Shown: in pieces, positions 6,570 to 9,197 of the stretch
Numbering within the stretch: position 1 is the stretch's first letter
How the letters are laid out: every line of letters starts with the position of its first letter
From: an uncultured Eubacteriales bacterium
Lineage (GTDB): Bacteria; Bacillota; Clostridia; Oscillospirales; Butyricicoccaceae
Direction: 5' to 3'
DNA length: 9,197 bases
Assembly: GCA_934630445.1 (NCBI GenBank)
Contig: CAKTWY010000103.1
Coordinates: 1 to 9,197, forward strand
Translations under genes and position numbers: made by a program
The notes under the pieces: model-generated
What the model was told of the DNA's origin: nothing
Seen by the model: the letters and a program-made list of their open reading frames with translations, nothing else
The model's database searches: none

Positions 6570-7580
6570 ATGATTAAAGTTGGTATCAATGGCTTTGGCC
6601 GCATTGGCCGTATGGTTTTCCGCGCTGGTCTTAAGAACCCGAACATCGAGTTTGTCGCGGTGAACGATCCGTTCATGACCCCGGACTACATGGCTTACAT
6701 GCTCAAGTATGACACCATGCACGGCCGCTATGACGGCACCATCGAGTATGATGACAATTCCATCACCGTCGACGGCAAGAAGGTTCTCTTCTTTGCTGAA
6801 ATGGACCCGAAGAACATCCCCTGGGGCAAAGTCGGCGCGGACTATGTTGTCGAGTCCACCGGCGTGTTCCTGACCAAGGAAAAGGCGCAGGCCCACATCG
6901 ACGGCGGCGCGAAGAAGGTCATTATGTCCGCTCCTTCCAAGGATGACACCCCGATGTTCGTCATGGGCGTCAACCACGAGACCTACACGAAGGACATGAA
7001 CTTCGTCTCCAATGCTTCCTGCACCACCAACTGCCTTGCTCCGATTGCGAAGGTCCTCGACGAGGCGTTCGGCATCACCGACGGCCTTATGACCACCGTT
7101 CACTCCGCTACCGGCACGCAGAAGGTTGTCGACGGCCCGTCCAAGAAGGACTGGCGCGGCGGCCGTGCGGCTACCGGCAACATCATCCCCTCCTCGACCG
7201 GCGCTGCGAAGGCTGTCGGCAAGGTTTATCCGAAGCTGAACGGCAAGCTTACCGGTATGTCCATGCGCGTTCCGACCCTTGATGTTTCTGTCGTCGACCT
7301 GACGGTCAACCTTGCCAAGCCCGCGACCTATGCTGAGATCTGCGCGGCGATGAAGGCTGCTTCCGAAGGCGAACTGAAGGGCATCCTCGGCTACACCGAT
7401 GAAGATGTCGTTTCCTCCGACTTCCTCGGCGATCCCCGCACCTCGATCTTCGACGCGAAGGCCGGCATCGCGCTGACCGACACCTTCGTGAAGGTCGTCT
7501 CCTGGTACGACAACGAGTGGGGTTATTCCAACAAGCTGCTCAACCTCATCGAGCACATGGCGAAGGTTGACAACGAGTAA
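6570..7580 (+). CDS. gap: Glyceraldehyde-3-phosphate dehydrogenase, phosphorylating
   Basis: A 336-residue cytosolic glycolytic enzyme that oxidises glyceraldehyde-3-phosphate with phosphate and NAD+ to 1,3-bisphosphoglycerate. The Rossmann start is KVGINGFGRIGR; D33 in VNDP suggests NAD preference. The active site SCTTNC has catalytic Cys151, assisted by His178 in TTVHSATGTQK. NIIPSSTGAAKAVGK and the C-terminal SWYDNEWGYS are also present, and the length is normal. Several segments (YMAYMLKYDTMHG, DGPSKKDWRGGR) look more like enterobacterial or eukaryotic GAPDH than the usual Bacillus type. AAGGAGG (6554-6560) lies nine bases before the ATG. Codon use is narrower than in neighbouring genes, with repeated ACC, GGC, GCG and AAG, as expected for high expression. 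It is a single-gene unit with its own promoter and terminator; no other glycolytic gene adjoins it. Confidence 0.98.
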   Translation: MIKVGINGFGRIGRMVFRAGLKNPNIEFVAVNDPFMTPDYMAYMLKYDTMHGRYDGTIEYDDNSITVDGKKVLFFAEMDPKNIPWGKVGADYVVESTGVFLTKEKAQAHIDGGAKKVIMSAPSKDDTPMFVMGVNHETYTKDMNFVSNASCTTNCLAPIAKVLDEAFGITDGLMTTVHSATGTQKVVDGPSKKDWRGGRAATGNIIPSSTGAAKAVGKVYPKLNGKLTGMSMRVPTLDVSVVDLTVNLAKPATYAEICAAMKAASEGELKGILGYTDEDVVSSDFLGDPRTSIFDAKAGIALTDTFVKVVSWYDNEWGYSNKLLNLIEHMAKVDNE

Positions 7581-7606
7581 GGATTTTCTTCTAAATATGT
7601 TTCCCC

Positions 7607-7641
7607 GGGGCGGACAGCGCTTGCGCTGTCCGCCCCTTTTT
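7607..7641 (+). terminator. Intrinsic terminator of gap
   Basis: A perfect 13-bp GC-rich stem, GGGGCGGACAGCG (7607-7619) with CGCTGTCCGCCCC (7624-7636), has the tetraloop CTTG and is followed by five Ts (7637-7641). It lies 26 bases after the gap stop codon. Confidence 0.93.
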
Positions 7642-7728
7642 GCGCCGGCAGGCGGAGAGCAGCCGTGGAAAGCGGGTCACTGCAGCGCTGCGGCCGTGTT
7701 CCGCCGCCCAAAATATGGCAATGGATGT

Positions 7729-7747
7729 TTTATTTTATTAAAATAAA
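7729..7747. promoter_or_regulatory. AT-only palindrome upstream of the CarD-like gene promoter
   Basis: TTTATTTTA (7729-7737) and TAAAATAAA (7739-7747) form a perfect 9-bp inverted repeat around a single T. It ends seven bases before the -35 box, so it could be an operator or an UP-like element. In a GC-rich region a 19-bp AT-only palindrome stands out, but low complexity makes chance possible. Confidence 0.4.
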
Positions 7748-7754
7748 CTTTTTC

Positions 7755-7784
7755 TTACATTTATGACAGAATTTGTGTTAAAAT
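7755..7784 (+). promoter_or_regulatory. Promoter of the CarD-like operon
   Basis: TTACAT (7755-7760) and TAAAAT (7779-7784) are 18 bases apart. The -10 box is preceded by TGT, giving an extended -10 (TGTTAAAAT), which supports promoter activity. The predicted start, near 7791, falls just before the leader hairpin. Confidence 0.65.
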
Positions 7785-7790
7785 ATAAAT

Positions 7791-7870
7791 GCAGCGTGCG
7801 GTTTTGGCAAACGTAAGTCCGGTTGCCAGTGCTCCGCGCGCTTTTTGCATTGGCCCGGTATTGAGCCGGG
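7791..7870 (+). promoter_or_regulatory. Leader RNA with terminator and competing anti-terminator fold
   Basis: Fold A is a terminator. GCGTGCGG (7794-7801) pairs with CCGCGCGC (7834-7841) with one G-U, enclosing TGGCAA (7805-7810) paired with TTGCCA (7823-7828), and is followed by TTTTT (7842-7846). Fold B competes: 7819-7832 pairs with 7847-7858 through 12 pairs, with one G-U and a 2-base bulge at 7823-7824. Fold B breaks the inner stem of fold A. A third hairpin, CCCGG (7854-7858) with CCGGG (7866-7870), competes with fold B and sits just before the GGAGG site. I do not recognise it as any known riboswitch class. With the terminator, AT palindrome and promoter it fills the 312-bp gap 7581-7892. 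Confidence 0.6.
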
Positions 7871-7892
7871 TACAGTTTTCGGAGGTGAAAAA

Positions 7893-8423
7893 ATGTTTGA
7901 AAAGGGAGACTTGATCCTCTATGGCGCGACAGGCGTATGCAGAATCGCCGATATCGCACCGAGAGCCGGGGGAGAGGAGGATCAGCTCTACTACACCATC
8001 CGCCCGCTCAGGCAGGAATGCGTTATCTACGCTCCGGTCGAGAGCGACAAAGTCTACATGCGCCCCATCCTCACGCGCGAAGAGGCCGAACAGCTGATCG
8101 ACACCATTCCACACACCGATGCGCGTCCGTTTCAGAGCCGTGTCGTGCGCGAGCTTTCCGATCATTACGGCGCGGCGATCAGAAGCCACGACTGTGCGCA
8201 GCTTTTGAAGCTGACCATGTCGATCTGGAAAAAGCGTGAAAACGCACGTCAAAACAGACAGAAGCTTGGCGCCGTGGATGAAAAGTTTATGAAGCGCGCG
8301 CAGGAGCTCCTTTTTGACGAGCTGTCCGCAGCGCTCGGCATCGAAGAGGAAGCGGTGCCGGACTATATCGCCTCGCGCGTCGGCGCAGGCATGCCGGAGG
8401 AGGCGCTGGAAGATGAAGCTTGA
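7893..8423 (+). CDS. CarD/CdnL-family RNA polymerase-binding regulator
   Basis: A 176-residue protein. The N-terminal 60 or so residues match the CarD/TRCF RNA polymerase-interaction domain: FEKGDLILYGATGVCRIADI (2-21), LYYTIRPL (about 32-39) and VIYAPVESDKVYMRP (about 44-58). The rest is charged and helical, as in the DNA-binding helical domain of CdnL proteins. Family members bind the RNA polymerase beta subunit and stabilise open promoter complexes. The ATG at 7893 has GGAGG (7881-7885) seven bases upstream; an upstream in-frame TTG at 7845 would put the terminator T-run and leader hairpin inside the gene. It has its own promoter and structured leader, and its 3' end overlaps the next gene by 11 bases, implying translational coupling. 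Which promoters it regulates cannot be told. Confidence 0.9.
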   Translation: MFEKGDLILYGATGVCRIADIAPRAGGEEDQLYYTIRPLRQECVIYAPVESDKVYMRPILTREEAEQLIDTIPHTDARPFQSRVVRELSDHYGAAIRSHDCAQLLKLTMSIWKKRENARQNRQKLGAVDEKFMKRAQELLFDELSAALGIEEEAVPDYIASRVGAGMPEEALEDEA

Positions 8424-8742
8424 GCATGAGCGCGTCCGTCATCCTGTTTTTGGCGACGGTATCATAACCGGCACTGCCCCGGGGAGCGTCGAGGTGACAT
8501 TTGCCGGCGCGCACGGAACAAAGCGCTTCGTCTGTCCTGATGCGTTTGAAACGTGGCTCACCCTCTGCCGCAGCGAAGCGCGCGCCGACATGGAGCAGCT
8601 GCTCTGCCGCCGCCGGGAGGAAGCGAAGGCAGAGCGCATCGCACGCGAGGCCGAGGCACTCAGCCGCAGGGAGGCTGAACAGCAGGAGCAGGCAAAGGAA
8701 CGCCGCACGGTCAAAAAACGTATAAACGTGCAGAAGAAATAG
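8413..8742 (+). CDS. Small protein with UvrD/PcrA-tail-like Tudor domain and charged helix
   Basis: A 109-residue protein. Residues of about 5-40 (ERVRHPVFGDGIITG, then VEVTF and GTKRFV) follow the pattern V-x-H-x-x-F-G-x-G-x-I, then V-x-F, then G-x-K-x-F. This is seen in the C-terminal Tudor-like domain of PcrA/UvrD helicases, which contacts RNA polymerase. Residues 52-109 are almost all charged or small (EARADMEQLL, RREEAKAERIAREAEALS) and should form one long helix or coiled coil ending in a basic tail. There is no helicase domain, so this is a free-standing module. The ATG at 8413 is preferred because GGAGGAGG lies about nine bases upstream, inside the end of the CarD-like gene; the two genes overlap by 11 bases. 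The function is unknown; an RNA polymerase-associated role is inferred from the motif and partner. Confidence 0.75.
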   Translation: MKLEHERVRHPVFGDGIITGTAPGSVEVTFAGAHGTKRFVCPDAFETWLTLCRSEARADMEQLLCRRREEAKAERIAREAEALSRREAEQQEQAKERRTVKKRINVQKK

Positions 8743-8815
8743 ATACGTTTTCTCGTATGCCTTCGCCGCGGTAATCAGCGGTGCGGGAAGAAGATCCGTT
8801 CATCTGCACAGGGTG

Positions 8816-8847
8816 AAAGGCGCGCCGCATTTGTGCGGCGCGCCTTT
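8816..8847. terminator. Hairpin terminator between convergent genes
   Basis: A perfect 14-bp stem, AAAGGCGCGCCGCA (8816-8829) with TGCGGCGCGCCTTT (8834-8847), has the loop TTTG. AAA/TTT ends on both sides could serve both strands, although each T-run is only three long. It lies 73 bases after the Tudor-like gene and 6 bases after the stop of the convergent membrane protein. Confidence 0.75.
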
Positions 8848-8853
8848 GATCGG

Positions 8854-9183
8854 TCAATGATTTTTTCTTTCGTTGGAGGTGCGTGCGCGCAGCACATATA
8901 CGATCCAGGCAAGCGCGTCGCCCATCAGCGCAGCGCCCGCCGGAAGGGCGATGACCAGAGCCAGAATGGCGTTGGAAGGAATAAAACCTTCGCCGTGTCC
9001 GAACATGCCGGCATAAAGCGCTGCGGCGAGCAGCAGCAGGATCAATACCAAAAACGCGGGCGCCAGCTTTGCCGCAGACGTTTTTGTTTTGCAGCATAGG
9101 ATCAGCTGAACGGCGAAAAAAAGCCCTGCCGCGGCGATGCATGCTGCAATAATTGTATAGTCGGTGCCGGCAATTATGATCAT
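8854..9183 (-). CDS. Small integral membrane protein of unknown function
   Basis: A 109-residue protein with three clear hydrophobic segments: about residues 8-30, 41-61 and 70-98. Short basic loops separate them and the tail is polar and basic (RARTSNERKNH). The loop after the second helix is Gly-rich (GMFGHGEGF). I do not recognise a family. The ATG at 9183 is supported by GGAGG on the complement (9193-9197), nine bases upstream and exactly at the window edge, so any promoter or preceding gene lies outside. It converges on the CarD-like operon, with the hairpin at 8816-8847 between them. Both the start and the stop are inside the window, so the gene is complete. Confidence 0.7.
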   Translation of the reverse strand: MIIIAGTDYTIIAACIAAAGLFFAVQLILCCKTKTSAAKLAPAFLVLILLLLAAALYAGMFGHGEGFIPSNAILALVIALPAGAALMGDALAWIVYVLRARTSNERKNH

Positions 9184-9197
9184 ATGCGGTATCCTCC

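Noticed and set aside
6552..7556. 334-codon open frame antisense to gap
   Set aside because: It mirrors a codon-biased, certain GAPDH gene. No motifs or ribosome site support it.
7791..7870. Known riboswitch classes (cyclic-di-GMP, preQ1, guanidine, fluoride, THF) for the leader
   Set aside because: None of the consensus cores that I can recall fits the sequence. This is by eye only, so an Rfam search would be decisive.
7845..7892. TTG-initiated N-terminal extension of the CarD-like protein
   Set aside because: It would begin in the terminator T-run and pass through leader hairpins. The ATG at 7893 has a good ribosome site and starts directly at the conserved domain.
8711..9142. 143-codon minus-strand frame overlapping the small membrane protein
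   Set aside because: It overlaps in another frame, runs through the strong hairpin at 8816-8847 and lacks a ribosome site. The 109-residue frame has three membrane helices and GGAGG.

Overview
The window looks like chromosomal DNA of a GC-rich member of the Clostridia, most likely an Oscillospiraceae/Ruminococcaceae-type gut anaerobe. This is inferred from strong GGAGG-type ribosome sites, sigma-A-like promoters in AT-rich gaps, a Clostridia-style cardiolipin synthase, a CmpB-family membrane protein and a CarD-family regulator. No rRNA, tRNA, CRISPR array, transposase or phage gene was seen.

Layout: bases 1-90 hold an imperfect palindromic intergenic repeat. A minus-strand MFS transporter (130-1356) and a plus-strand three-gene membrane operon (1615-5052) diverge from a shared 258-bp gap that holds a recognisable promoter for each. 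The operon encodes an AI-2E family permease, cardiolipin synthase and a CmpB-family membrane protein. A 16-bp stem hairpin (5060-5096) separates it from a convergent, cytoplasmic orphan histidine-kinase-like protein (5142-6275). That protein keeps an ATPase core but has Arg where the phospho-accepting His should be.

From 6276 to 6569 an AT-rich gap carries the promoter and 5' stem-loop of gap, the glycolytic glyceraldehyde-3-phosphate dehydrogenase (6570-7580), which ends at a textbook terminator. A 312-bp gap follows. It contains an AT-only palindrome, a promoter and a leader that can fold either into a terminator or into a competing long-range helix. It leads into a CarD-like RNA polymerase-binding protein (7893-8423) and an overlapping small gene (8413-8742) whose N-terminus resembles the Tudor-like tail of UvrD/PcrA helicases. 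A bidirectional-looking hairpin separates this pair from a minus-strand three-helix membrane protein at the right edge.

The most interesting items are the two-state leader in front of the CarD-like gene, the CarD/Tudor-like gene pair, and the kinase-like protein lacking its histidine, which also has a phased U UUU UUC slippery heptamer near its 3' end. The genes of the left half are envelope-related (transport, anionic phospholipid synthesis). The right half pairs central carbon metabolism with a transcription-machinery factor, and I see no sign that the halves act as one system.
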